This document shows positions 1-7,745 of a stretch of DNA of 27,031 nucleotides, one piece after another; the stretch's first letter is position 1, and each line of letters starts with the position of its first letter. Location: the IMG/VR virus record IMGVR_UViG_3300043331_001805, positions 1 to 27,031 of that record, one strand, 5' to 3'. The notes under the pieces are model-generated. The model made no database searches. It was not told the origin of the DNA and saw only the letters and a list, made by a program, of their open reading frames with translations. A program made the position numbers and the translations under genes. The stretch comes from a virus.

Positions 1-197
1 CTCAGGCCGATGCGGAGGCGGCAGCCAGCAAGGTCAAGACGGTGCTGGCGCAGCTGGAGAAGCCGGAGGAGCCGGCCGAGGAGGACGAGCCCAAGGACAA
101 GCCCAAGGACCTCGTGCCCTCAATCAGTGCAGAAGGCGAGCGCGATCTCGCTGAAATCCTGCGAACACTCATCGGGACCGTACAGGAGGTTATCTAA
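1..197 (+). CDS. C-terminal end of an upstream head gene (protease/scaffold-like, partial)
   Basis: An open frame enters from the left edge (codon phase from position 3) and ends at TAA 195-197, one base before the capsid ATG. The visible 64 residues are a charged, low-complexity tail (Ala, Lys, Pro-Glu and Lys-Asp repeats) followed by a short amphipathic helix. Such tails are common at the C-termini of prohead proteases, scaffolds and portal proteins, which sit directly before the major capsid gene in HK97-type phages. The role is inferred from position only, because no catalytic domain is inside the window. Its last codons contain the AGGAGG (184-189) that serves the capsid gene. Confidence 0.7.
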   Translation, partial: QADAEAAASKVKTVLAQLEKPEEPAEEDEPKDKPKDLVPSISAEGERDLAEILRTLIGTVQEVI

Positions 198-198
198 C

Positions 199-1548
199 AT
201 GAGTGACGTTCTGGAAGGCATCAAAGGCGAGATCGCCCAACTCGCCAGCGTGGTCAAGGACCACGCCAAGGACAAGGGCACGATCGACACCAAGCAGCTG
301 GCCAAGGAGCTGGAGGGCTTGGTGGAGAAGCAGGTCAAGGCTCAGCTGACGGAGGCCGAGCGCAATCGGCCAGTGCGCCGGGGTGAGCTGGTGGGACCGC
401 CTGGTTTCGGCATGCCCTCCAAGGGTCTTGTCGAGACCGGCAAGTTTGCGGGTCACGCGGTGGACGACCTGGTGTTCACGCACTGGCTGCTGCAGCGCAC
501 CCACAAGCTGCAGAAGGACAAGGTCAAGCTGCCGTCCGACGAGCTCACGGGCATCGTTGAGAAGGCACTGACGGCCACCGGCAGCGGCATCGGTGATGAG
601 TTTGTGCCGACTGGCATGCAGGCCACGCTGTGGAGCGACATGTTCCTGGCCAGCAAGGTCAGTGCGCTCCTCCCCACCATCCCCATGCCCACCGATCCGT
701 TCGATATCCCGCTGGGGTGGGGTGCCATCATCTGGCGCAAGGGCACGCAGAACACCGCCACTACCGCCTCCGATCCGGCCACCGCCAAGAGCACGCTCAC
801 CTCGACGGAGCAGGTGGCGGAAGTGGACTGGGCCTATGACCTGGATGAGGACAGCGTCATCGCGGTGCTGCCCACGCTGCGGGCGGACCTGGCGCGCGAT
901 GCGGCGGAGCAGGCCGACCGCTTCATCCTGAACGCAGACGCCACGGATGCGGCCACCGGCAACATCAACCTGGACGACGCCAATCCGCCGGACGACAGCT
1001 ACTACCTGTCCAACGGGCAGGACGGCATCCGGCACCTGTACCTGGTGGACAACACCGGTCAGAGCACCGACATCAACGCAGTGCTGAGCGATGCGCTGCT
1101 GCGGGCGGGCATCGCGCGGCTGGGAAAGTATGCCTCGGATGTCAGCCGGCTGGCGATGGTCACGGATGCCGAAACCTACGTCAACAACATGCTGGGCCTG
1201 ACCAACGTGGTCACCATCGACAAGTTTGGTCCGCAGGCCACGGTGCTCACCGGTCAGCTGAGCTCCTACAGCGGCATCCCGGTCATCCTGTCGGCTGCCA
1301 TGCTGGAGGCGGAGGACGACGGCAAGATCTCCACCACGGCCGGCAACAACGACGAGGGTCAGATCGGGCTGTTCCACCGCGACATGTGGCGCGTGGGCTA
1401 TCGCCGGCAGCTGCTCATCGAAATCGACCGCGACATCAAGAAGCGCCAGTTTGTGATGGTGGTGAGCTTCCGCATTGCGGTGGCTGCGCGCGGCACGCGC
1501 TCCAGCGCGGTGCACACGGCGGGCATCCACGGCATCGTCCGCAACTAA
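199..1548 (+). CDS. HK97-fold major capsid protein
   Basis: This 449-residue protein would form the icosahedral shell. The ATG at 199 is chosen because AGGAGG lies at 184-189; the open frame runs further upstream but without a ribosome site. Residues 1-60 are a charged, probably helical region like the delta/scaffold domain that HK97-type capsid proteins lose on maturation. Residues from about 130 to 449 have the look of the HK97 capsid fold: a P-domain-like helix with ADLARDAAEQADRFIL, an A-domain stretch with the YSGIPVILSAAM motif, and a C-terminal GLFHRDMWRVGYRRQLLIEI strand typical of the family. It lies between a protease/scaffold-like end and connector genes, as expected. Capsid identity is strongly supported by pattern and order; whether the N-terminus is cleaved is not visible. 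Confidence 0.9.
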   Translation: MSDVLEGIKGEIAQLASVVKDHAKDKGTIDTKQLAKELEGLVEKQVKAQLTEAERNRPVRRGELVGPPGFGMPSKGLVETGKFAGHAVDDLVFTHWLLQRTHKLQKDKVKLPSDELTGIVEKALTATGSGIGDEFVPTGMQATLWSDMFLASKVSALLPTIPMPTDPFDIPLGWGAIIWRKGTQNTATTASDPATAKSTLTSTEQVAEVDWAYDLDEDSVIAVLPTLRADLARDAAEQADRFILNADATDAATGNINLDDANPPDDSYYLSNGQDGIRHLYLVDNTGQSTDINAVLSDALLRAGIARLGKYASDVSRLAMVTDAETYVNNMLGLTNVVTIDKFGPQATVLTGQLSSYSGIPVILSAAMLEAEDDGKISTTAGNNDEGQIGLFHRDMWRVGYRRQLLIEIDRDIKKRQFVMVVSFRIAVAARGTRSSAVHTAGIHGIVRN

Positions 1549-1564
1549 GCGTTGCGCTGAGCTG

Positions 1565-2194
1565 ATGCATACGACCACCATCTACTGCCTGATTGATCCG
1601 CGTAGCGGTGAAATCCGCTATGTGGGTAAGGCGGATGAACCCCAGCGCCGGTTGCGGCGGCATTTGCGCGACAAGCGCGACTGTCACCGAACGGCATGGA
1701 TCAGATCACTTGCGGTTGCTGGTGTGCAGCCGGCCGTTGTCCCATTGGAGCACGTAGCAAAGTCGGACTGGCAGACAGCCGAACGCCGCTGGATTCAGTT
1801 CATGCGTGCCAACGGCGCGGACCTGGTCAATGGGACAGATGGCGGAGATGGTGGTCGGATGCGGCCGGAAGCGCGAGCCAAGCAGGCGGCGAGGATGCGC
1901 GGCCGAGCAACCAACCCTGCGGGATGGAAGCACACGCCTGAAGCGCGCAGCAAGCTAAGCGAATCGCACAAAGGCAAGGCAATGCTGCCACAAACGCGGG
2001 CAGCTATCCGGGCTGCGATCTTCGGAAAGAAGTGGACGACTGAGCAGCGAGCGCGTCTGAGCAAAGTAGTGACCGGAAGGTCTATGAGCGCTGAAACGCG
2101 CACCAAGATCAGCCAGGCATTCAAAGGCAAAAAGCATCCGTTAGACTGCAAGCACTGCGCCGCGCTTCGAGCGCGGTATGGAAAGGAGAAGTAA
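1565..2194 (+). CDS. Free-standing GIY-YIG homing endonuclease with NUMOD3 repeats
   Basis: A 209-residue selfish endonuclease. The N-terminal nuclease domain shows the GIY-type strand (Ile6-Tyr7-Cys8), the YIG-type strand as Tyr19-Val20-Gly21, an Arg-rich helix (residues 28-33) that would carry the catalytic Arg, and a helix with Glu73 matching the metal-binding Glu of the family. The C-terminal half has three NUMOD3-like DNA-binding repeats (about 121-138, 153-172 and 173-190), each with the pattern hT-E-R-xKLS-x-GK, and ends with Cys195-x2-Cys198. The first ATG of the domain is at 1565, with only a weak ribosome site. Base use is visibly more A-rich than in the flanking structural genes, suggesting acquisition. 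It is inserted between the capsid gene and its partner, and its last codons supply the AAAGGAG used by the next gene. The family is clear; the target site is unknown. Confidence 0.9.
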   Translation: MHTTTIYCLIDPRSGEIRYVGKADEPQRRLRRHLRDKRDCHRTAWIRSLAVAGVQPAVVPLEHVAKSDWQTAERRWIQFMRANGADLVNGTDGGDGGRMRPEARAKQAARMRGRATNPAGWKHTPEARSKLSESHKGKAMLPQTRAAIRAAIFGKKWTTEQRARLSKVVTGRSMSAETRTKISQAFKGKKHPLDCKHCAALRARYGKEK

Positions 2195-2197
2195 AAG

Positions 2198-2638
2198 ATG
2201 GGGCAATTATTCGATCCTGTGCATGGGCCTGTGGTCCCCATCGGACCGTTCACCGTGGCCAACTTGGACACCGCCCTCACCAACACCGATCTGGTGTACG
2301 GGCAGGCTGGCAACACGCTCTCGCCTGGCATGCCTTCCGCCGGCACGGTGGTGGGCGTGAGCGTGGTGGCCAACGCAGCGCCGTCGGCTGGCACGGCCGT
2401 CTTCAGCGCTCACAGCGCCGGCACCGAGCTGGTCAACGGACCCACCGCCACCATCGACTCCGCCGCCAACACGCTGGAGTCCAGCGGACTGGCGGCATCC
2501 GTGCGGCAGCATACCTTCGCCAAGGGTGCGCGGCTGGGCGTGAGTGCCACGACCTCCACCAACCTGGCGGCCACGACCGTGGAATACACGGCGCTGCTGT
2601 GGGTGCGCTTCGACCCGAACGGTCTGGCCGGAGCCTAG
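2198..2638 (+). CDS. Small structural protein, candidate capsid decoration/stabilising protein
   Basis: A 146-residue protein rich in Ala, Gly, Thr, Ser and Val with no charged helices, looking like an all-beta virion protein. The start at 2198 has AAAGGAG at 2179-2185. Its place directly after the capsid gene (apart from the endonuclease) and before the connectors is where many siphoviruses put a decoration or head-fibre protein. The sequence has repeated short strands with turns such as PSAGTVVGVSVVANAAPSAG, where PSAG recurs. No signal peptide or known domain is recognised. The decoration role is inferred from order and composition. Confidence 0.7.
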   Translation: MGQLFDPVHGPVVPIGPFTVANLDTALTNTDLVYGQAGNTLSPGMPSAGTVVGVSVVANAAPSAGTAVFSAHSAGTELVNGPTATIDSAANTLESSGLAASVRQHTFAKGARLGVSATTSTNLAATTVEYTALLWVRFDPNGLAGA

Positions 2639-2660
2639 TGTAAGACCGTTGTGAAGAGGA

Positions 2661-2719
2661 CCACGCTGCGGTGTACCTCCCCCGGCACCGCAGCGTGGTA
2701 CCTCCTCACACCGGGGGAG
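2661..2719 (+). promoter_or_regulatory. Intercistronic hairpin with a possible pseudoknot over the Shine-Dalgarno of the next gene
   Basis: Positions 2661-2673 (CCACGCTGCGGTG) and 2686-2698 are perfect reverse complements, giving a 13-bp stem with a 12-nt loop. The loop segment CTCCCCCGG (2677-2685) is also the exact reverse complement of CCGGGGGAG at 2711-2719, which is the probable ribosome site of the gene starting at 2730. The two helices together make an H-type pseudoknot that would hide that site. There is no U-tract after the stem, so it is not a typical terminator. The pairing is seen directly; translational control is inferred. Confidence 0.55.
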
Positions 2720-2729
2720 ACCACATACA

Positions 2730-4268
2730 ATGAGCAGCAACCTCTCGAGCAAGCGTATGCGTGGTGCGTGGGGCAAGATTTTCATTGCCACCCGCTACCA
2801 GCCCAACAACCCCTGGCAGTTCACGGAATCCCTGGCGGGACTGATCCAGCACGGCATGCGCGCGGGCGACCAGCGCGACTACGTGCCCTCCAAGACCATG
2901 CACAAAGCCGCCAACATGCTGGTGCGGAACTTTCTGGTGAGCGACTGCGACAGCCTTTGCTTCATCGACAGCGACGCGGTGTTCGGCAGCAATGCGCTGG
3001 AGGAGCTGCGCAGCGACGCGGACGGCCAAGCCTATGACGTGCTGCAAGCCTTCACGGTCAAGCGTGGCTGGCCACCTGAGCCCATGTTCATGGTGGAGGC
3101 CACCGCCCAGCCGCAAGGCGAGCGTGCGATGCGCGGGGTGCACTATGCCACCCAGCTGCCGCTCAATCCGGAGTATGTGTATCCGGGCGAGGGCGATGGC
3201 TACCGCATCGCCGTGAGCCTGCACTTCACACTGGTGCGGCGCTGGGTGTTCGAGCAGATGCTGGCCGACATGGGACGGCCGGCGGAGTACACCTACTGGT
3301 TCGAGTATGCGCGCGACAACGGTGAGGACATCAACTTCTCCATCACCGCCAACGCACTGGGTGCACGCCTGGGCATGACCACCAAGCTCAAGGTGGGACA
3401 CGTCAGCGAGATCGTCAGCGGCTGGGGCACCATGGTGGACTACTATCACCGCAAGTTTGAGGTGGAGGCGGGTGCTCCGCCGGCAGACCTGCAGGGTGCG
3501 CTGCGGACGCAGCAGGCGGAGCTGCAGCTCAGTGAGCTGTACAGCGAGTACTCCGGCTTGCCGCTGGCGCAGGTGTTCAACCGCGTGAGCACGGCCGTGG
3601 TCAACGTGGCGGATGCCTGGCAGCAGGCAGACCCGCAGACCCCGGAGCAGGTGCGTGCCTTCTATGGCGACACCGAGGATTACGTGTACGACCTCATCCG
3701 CTGGAACTGTCGGCCTGCCTATCAGCGACTGCTGGGCGAGCTGGCGCGCAGCCTTGCTTTGCACGAGGTCATCCTGGAGGTTGGGGGTGGGCTGGGCACC
3801 ACAGCGGAGTTTCTGGCGGCGCGCGGACACCGTGTGGACTACTATGATGTGCCGGGTGTGCTGCTGGACTTCGCCAGTTGGCGCTTCGCGCGCGCGCAGC
3901 GGCTGGGCCTGGCCAACGCACCGCACGTGATCAAGCGCTGGCCAACGGGTGCCTATGACCGGGTGGTCGCCATTGACGTGCTGGAGCACATCCACCCGGA
4001 GGAGCTGCGGCCATTCCTGAATGGGCTGCACATGGCGCTCAAGCCGGGTGGACTGCTGTTCGCCCACAACGAGTTCGACAAGCACGGCGATGCCTATCCG
4101 CAGCACTTCGAGAGTGGACCCATCTGGGAGCAGTTCCTGCAAGAGCTGGACTACAGCGCGGTGGGCGAGTGCTTGTGGCGCAAACCGCTGCTGGGTGAGG
4201 CGCAAGCGATCGACCTGGACGACCCTGAGCTGCGCGCAGCCATGGTCGTAGATGTGGAGGCGGCATGA
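2730..4268 (+). CDS. Glycosyltransferase (GT-A-like) fused to a SAM-dependent methyltransferase
   Basis: A 512-residue bifunctional enzyme. The N-terminal half looks like a GT-A glycosyltransferase: beta strand KIFIATRY (16-23), a Cys-Phe-Ile-Asp-Ser-Asp stretch giving the DxD nucleotide-sugar/metal motif (Asp80-Ser-Asp82), a Glu199-Asp200 acceptor-side pair and His224 in a late strand, all in the order usual for the GT2-like fold. The C-terminal half (about 345-500) is a class I methyltransferase: glycine-rich motif I ILEVGGGLGTTAEFLA (348-363), an acidic residue ending the next strand (Asp373), motif IV-like IDVLEH (415-420) and LKPGG (437-441). The gene lies among head genes and shares a 4-base ATGA overlap with the next, so it is probably expressed late. 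Modification of capsid or tail proteins with a methylated sugar is a reasonable inference, but the substrate cannot be read from the sequence. Confidence 0.82.
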   Translation: MSSNLSSKRMRGAWGKIFIATRYQPNNPWQFTESLAGLIQHGMRAGDQRDYVPSKTMHKAANMLVRNFLVSDCDSLCFIDSDAVFGSNALEELRSDADGQAYDVLQAFTVKRGWPPEPMFMVEATAQPQGERAMRGVHYATQLPLNPEYVYPGEGDGYRIAVSLHFTLVRRWVFEQMLADMGRPAEYTYWFEYARDNGEDINFSITANALGARLGMTTKLKVGHVSEIVSGWGTMVDYYHRKFEVEAGAPPADLQGALRTQQAELQLSELYSEYSGLPLAQVFNRVSTAVVNVADAWQQADPQTPEQVRAFYGDTEDYVYDLIRWNCRPAYQRLLGELARSLALHEVILEVGGGLGTTAEFLAARGHRVDYYDVPGVLLDFASWRFARAQRLGLANAPHVIKRWPTGAYDRVVAIDVLEHIHPEELRPFLNGLHMALKPGGLLFAHNEFDKHGDAYPQHFESGPIWEQFLQELDYSAVGECLWRKPLLGEAQAIDLDDPELRAAMVVDVEAA

Positions 4269-4492
4269 GGCTTTACGTCAAGGGCAGCTACTCCAACCCA
4301 CCGGCCGGCATGTACTTCGCTGCGGCCGGCTGGGTGGAGGTAGACGAGAAGGTGGCGCAGTTCCTGCTGCGCGACGCACCCGAGAATTTCTCCACCGAGG
4401 GTCCAGTGCCGGAGGCCAAGGCTCCGGATGAGCCTGCCAAGGACAAGCAGGTCAAGTCTCCGCCACGCAAGAAGGCAGCCAAGAGCGAGTAG
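4265..4492 (+). CDS. Small head-region protein with a Lys/Pro-rich tail
   Basis: A 75-residue protein whose ATG overlaps the preceding stop (ATGA 4265-4268). Residues 1-43 form a compact segment with conserved-looking aromatic and glycine turns (GMYFAAAGWVEVDEKVAQFLL). Similar short proteins, with a 'value must equal position' beta hairpin followed by a helix, occur just before head-tail adaptors in many siphoviruses. Residues 45-75 are disordered and alternate Pro, Glu and Lys. The function is unknown; membership in the head-completion cluster is inferred from tight coupling on both sides. Confidence 0.7.
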   Translation: MRLYVKGSYSNPPAGMYFAAAGWVEVDEKVAQFLLRDAPENFSTEGPVPEAKAPDEPAKDKQVKSPPRKKAAKSE

Positions 4493-4495
4493 GCC

Positions 4496-5524
4496 ATGCC
4501 CGACCGGCTGTACTGCACACTGGAGGAGGTGATCACCGACCTGGAAGAGCCAGGTATGCGGGACACCACCACACTGCTGGCGTTCATCCGTGCCGCGTCG
4601 GACTTCATCGACCGACGTGGTGGGCGGTTCATTCCATTTACGGAGGCACTGAGCTTGGATGGACCGGGTGGCAAGATGCTGTGGGTGCCACCGCTGCTGG
4701 CGGTCACGGCCCTTAGCAACGATGGCACGGCCGTGGCCAGCGACCAGTATGTGCTCTATCCGCGCAACCGTCACTGGGAGAATGGTCCCTACACCCGGCT
4801 GGACATCGACCCGGATGCCAGCGCACTGACGGCTTGGCCATATGAGGCCGACATCCTACTGCTCACCGGCCGCTGGGGTCTGTATGACGAGGACATTGCT
4901 ACGGGTGCCACCGTCAGCAACAATCCGCTGGCCAGCGATGGTACCTCCCTGGTGGTGAGCAACGGTGCGCTGCTGTCGCCTGGGATGGTGCTGCTGATCG
5001 AGACGGAGCAGCTGCTGCTGACGGACTACGGCAGTCCCACCGACTCCACGGCCAACCTGGCGGAGGACCTGGATGCGTCCGAGGAGGCAGTGGACGTCAA
5101 CACCGGCTCCCTGCTCAACGTGGGCGAGCTCATCCGGGTGGACCTGGAGCAGATGCGGGTGCTGGACATCGCCAGCAACACATTACATGTGCTGCGTGGC
5201 TACAACGGCACCGTGCGCACCACGCACTCCTCCGGCGCGGACGTGTATGCCTACCGCACCTTCGACGTGGAACGCGCGATCAGTGGCACCACCGCTGCGG
5301 CCCACGTCCAGACCACCGCCATCCGCCGCTATCGTCCGCCCTTCGACATCAACTACCTGGCGCGCCAGATGGCCGGCTTGATGTGGAAGAAGAAGCGCTC
5401 GCAGTGGGCTGGCAAGGTGGGCAACGCAGCGCTGGGTGAGACGTTCTACTTCAACGAGTTCCCGCGCGACCCGCTGAAGGAGATCATGCGCAACTACCGC
5501 GCGCGCGGTGGGACGATGGTGTGA
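4496..5524 (+). CDS. Head-tail connector (adaptor) protein with an inserted beta domain
   Basis: A 342-residue protein in the adaptor position. The N-terminal 45 residues (YCTLEEVITDLEEPG then FIRAASDFIDRRGGRFI) match the helical start of gp6/gp15-type connectors, which begin with a helix pair and a RxGRxF turn. The C-terminal 60 residues (AIRRYRPPFDINYLARQMAG onward) look like the closing helices. Between them, residues about 135-255 form a beta-rich insert with two similar hairpins (153-175 and 198-224, each L-P/N-G-h-h-L-I-x-x-E-Q-h-h-L), ending in an RGYNGTxxTTHSSGADVY segment. The ATG follows the previous stop by three bases. A plain connector is about 100-120 residues, so the insert explains the length. 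It may form a collar or decoration around the neck; that is inference. Confidence 0.75.
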   Translation: MPDRLYCTLEEVITDLEEPGMRDTTTLLAFIRAASDFIDRRGGRFIPFTEALSLDGPGGKMLWVPPLLAVTALSNDGTAVASDQYVLYPRNRHWENGPYTRLDIDPDASALTAWPYEADILLLTGRWGLYDEDIATGATVSNNPLASDGTSLVVSNGALLSPGMVLLIETEQLLLTDYGSPTDSTANLAEDLDASEEAVDVNTGSLLNVGELIRVDLEQMRVLDIASNTLHVLRGYNGTVRTTHSSGADVYAYRTFDVERAISGTTAAAHVQTTAIRRYRPPFDINYLARQMAGLMWKKKRSQWAGKVGNAALGETFYFNEFPRDPLKEIMRNYRARGGTMV

Positions 5525-5525
5525 C

Positions 5526-6020
5526 ATGTACGAGGTGACCATCGCCGGCTTGAGCCAGCAAACGGCGCTGCTGCAGCAGTATCCGGAGATTGCCACCCAG
5601 GAGCTGCAGCAGGCCATGCAGCTGGGGACGCTGGCCATTGTACGCGAGGTGCGGCCGCTGGCTCCAGTCTACCGAGGTGCGCTGCGTCAGAGTCTGGTGA
5701 GCACGGTGGTCAACGAGGGCAACCTGAGCATCGTGGGACGTGTGGGCAGCAATCTGAGTGGTGAGGTGTATCCGGCCGTGATGGAGTTTGGTCGCGCACC
5801 CGGTCGCATGCCGCCTGTGGAGGCGCTGCGCGAGTGGGCTGGGCGGGTGCTGGGCGACGAGGGACTGGCGTATGTCGTGGCGCGCGCCATCGGAGCGCGC
5901 GGCATCCGTGGGCGCGCATTCCTGCGCACTGGCTTCAGCAATGCGGCGCAGCAAGTGATTGGCTACTTCAATCAGGCGCTGGACAACATTGTGCGTCGCA
6001 TCGGAAGAGGTGGTGGGTGA
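5526..6020 (+). CDS. HK97 gp10-like neck/tail-completion protein
   Basis: A 164-residue protein with the HK97-gp10 signature: an N-terminal helix (ALLQQYPEIATQELQQAMQL), a VREVRPLAPVYRGALRQSL strand-turn matching the family 'aP.dTG.LR.Si' motif, then VYPAVMEFGRAPGRMPPVEAL, which fits the 'yA.yvEfGt' motif followed by a proline-rich loop, and a final RAFLRTGF plus helix. The ATG at 5526 begins one base after the previous stop; an upstream ATG at 5508 would overlap the previous gene and is less likely. It lies between the connector and the tail-terminator-like gene, as in other siphoviruses. These proteins join head and tail. Confidence 0.82.
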   Translation: MYEVTIAGLSQQTALLQQYPEIATQELQQAMQLGTLAIVREVRPLAPVYRGALRQSLVSTVVNEGNLSIVGRVGSNLSGEVYPAVMEFGRAPGRMPPVEALREWAGRVLGDEGLAYVVARAIGARGIRGRAFLRTGFSNAAQQVIGYFNQALDNIVRRIGRGGG

Positions 6021-6490
6021 GCATCGAGAGCTGGATCGATCACCTGGTGGCGCGCTGGGGCACCATCGAGCAGGTGGGCGCGCGCGGTGCGCTGCTGCAT
6101 GCCTATCGGGTGTTTGAGGTGGCGGAGTTCCCGGAGGCGCTGGGCGTGTTCCCCTGCGCCATCACCTATCCGGTGCATCTGCGGCCAGTGTACTCCGCCG
6201 GTGGACCCTGCATTGATCTGTGGCGCGGGGTGACGGAGTTCCACCTGTTCCCCAGTGCCAGCAAGTCCAATCTGCCAGCCTTGACGTTGTACTTTGCGCG
6301 CATCCGCGCGGCTGCAGCCGGCTCCATCACACTGGGTGGTCGTGTGGCGCACTTCTTGATCCGCACCGATGTGGATGGACTGCTGGGACCGGTGGAGCTC
6401 AAGTATGGCACGGAAGAGCCGCACTGGGGCATCCTTTGCAACTGGGAGGTCAAGGAGAACGTCAGCGGCTCCTTCGCAGTGGCCGCATAG
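6017..6490 (+). CDS. Tail-terminator-like protein
   Basis: A 157-residue protein beginning with GTG at 6017, inside a GTGA overlap with the previous stop and preceded by GGAAGAGG. The N-terminal helix (IESWIDHLVARWGTIEQVGARG) followed by a mixed beta sheet, and its place between the gp10-like gene and the tail tube gene, fit the gpU/tail-terminator slot that caps the tail tube. No specific catalytic motif is present, and none is expected. The frame runs open further upstream, but that part overlaps the preceding gene. The role rests on order and length rather than on a recognised motif. Confidence 0.65.
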   Translation: MSIESWIDHLVARWGTIEQVGARGALLHAYRVFEVAEFPEALGVFPCAITYPVHLRPVYSAGGPCIDLWRGVTEFHLFPSASKSNLPALTLYFARIRAAAAGSITLGGRVAHFLIRTDVDGLLGPVELKYGTEEPHWGILCNWEVKENVSGSFAVAA

Positions 6491-6502
6491 CAGGAGGTCA
6501 GT

Positions 6503-6721
6503 ATGGCAACGGCAAGGTTGTACGTGGTTCTCAAGGAATTCAGCGAGGTGCGGGATGGCGCGGATGCGCGCGTGTACCTGCCGGGTGAGGTCGTCCTGGA
6601 CCCGCGCTGGTATGCGCCCAACGATCGGCGCGGTGAGGCACGTATGGCACGCGGGCAGGTTGAGCTGCAGGACGTGGAAGTGCTGGATGCGCCGGGGGAT
6701 GGCGAGGTGAGCAATGGGTGA
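6503..6721 (+). CDS. Small hypothetical protein before the tail tube gene
   Basis: A 72-residue protein with a strong ribosome site (CAGGAGG, 6490-6496) and an 8-base overlap with the next gene. It is mostly beta with a hydrophobic core (ARLYVVLKEF, RVYLPGEVVL) and an acidic end. The YLPGEVVLDPRW segment resembles the 'PGe.h.l....a..h...G.v' pattern of small phage proteins near tail tubes and recalls the small protein at 4265-4492. The function is unknown. Translation is probably coupled to the tail tube gene. Confidence 0.65.
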   Translation: MATARLYVVLKEFSEVRDGADARVYLPGEVVLDPRWYAPNDRRGEARMARGQVELQDVEVLDAPGDGEVSNG

Positions 6722-7721
6722 GAGATCGCTATCGCTGTTCCAGTGGGGCATTGAGTCCACGCGCGGCACGGCTGTGGCCGCCACGCGCAAGGTGGGTTTT
6801 GACCCCAAGGGCATCCCTATGGATCGCGTCTGGGAAGGGGTGCGGCTGGCGACCGCCCAGCGTGTGCCGCGCATGAAGAAGCGCAACGACACCTACCTGG
6901 TGCAGGATACGCTGGTCGCCAGCCATGGCTACTACCAACTGCTGCCCGGCATCCTGCAGTGCATGCTGGACGGCACGATCACTCCGGCTGAGCAGACCCC
7001 CAGCCAGGCGGATTACAAGTGGGATGTCACCCCCAGCATCACTGCCGCCAACGACCCAGACTCGCTCACGCTGGAGATGGGCGACAACGTGCAAATGTTC
7101 GAGGTGGAGTACTGCCAGTTCAACCGGCTGGTGCTGGCCGGCTCTCTCAACCAGCAGGGCGCGTCCTCGCCTGTGCGGCTGGAGGCTGGCTACTACGGTC
7201 GGCAAATGACGCCCACCACCGTGACCGCTTCCCAGGCACTGCACACTGGCGTGGAGTTCATGAACGCCAAGCTCAGCCGGCTGTACCAGGACACCACGTG
7301 GGGCGGTGTGGGCGGCACCGAGGTCACCAGCACGCTGCGGGACTTCAACCTCGAACTGCTGGCCGGCAACCACCCCAAGTTCCTGGCCTCCGCCAACAAA
7401 TACTTCGACACGCACGGTGAGGGAGACGTTGGCGCTATGCTCACGCTGACGCTGGAGGGCAACTCCAGCGCGGATAGCATCTACGACCTGTATCAGGCTG
7501 GCACCGAGCGCGCACTGCGGATCACCCTCAACGGCTCGCAGATTGGCTCGGGGGTGAACTACAAGTTCCAGCTGGACGTGTATGGCTATTGGGCGGAGGT
7601 CGTGCCGTTGGACAGCGAGAGCAACGGCAACAACCTGCACAAAGCGCTGTTTGTCAGCCAGCCGGACAGCTCCGGCAACTACCTGGACATCGACGTCATC
7701 ACCAACCATAACGCCATCTAG
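6714..7721 (+). CDS. Major tail (tube) protein
   Basis: A 335-residue protein in the tail tube slot, directly before the frameshifted chaperone pair. It starts with FQWGIESTRGTAVAATRKVGF, a stretch typical of phage tail tube proteins of the 'G.EttwGt.vapt..lp...' type. It continues as long beta strands with loops rich in Asn, Gly and Ser, and includes the tube-like TLTLEGNSSADSIYDLYQAGTERALRI portion followed by a C-terminal strand cluster. It would polymerise into the tube that encloses the tape measure. The ATG at 6714 overlaps the previous gene by eight bases and is preceded by a GAGGTGA site. Confidence is high from order and moderate from sequence. Confidence 0.82.
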   Translation: MGERSLSLFQWGIESTRGTAVAATRKVGFDPKGIPMDRVWEGVRLATAQRVPRMKKRNDTYLVQDTLVASHGYYQLLPGILQCMLDGTITPAEQTPSQADYKWDVTPSITAANDPDSLTLEMGDNVQMFEVEYCQFNRLVLAGSLNQQGASSPVRLEAGYYGRQMTPTTVTASQALHTGVEFMNAKLSRLYQDTTWGGVGGTEVTSTLRDFNLELLAGNHPKFLASANKYFDTHGEGDVGAMLTLTLEGNSSADSIYDLYQAGTERALRITLNGSQIGSGVNYKFQLDVYGYWAEVVPLDSESNGNNLHKALFVSQPDSSGNYLDIDVITNHNAI

Positions 7722-7745
7722 GCCAAGCGCCGGGGGAGGCGACCG

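Noticed and set aside
190-1581. Long minus-strand frames opposite structural genes (also 2706-4205, 6729-8162 and 21304-23220)
   Set aside because: GC-rich codon bias leaves the reverse strand open; their proteins are His/Gln/Arg-rich, without ribosome sites or recognisable domains.
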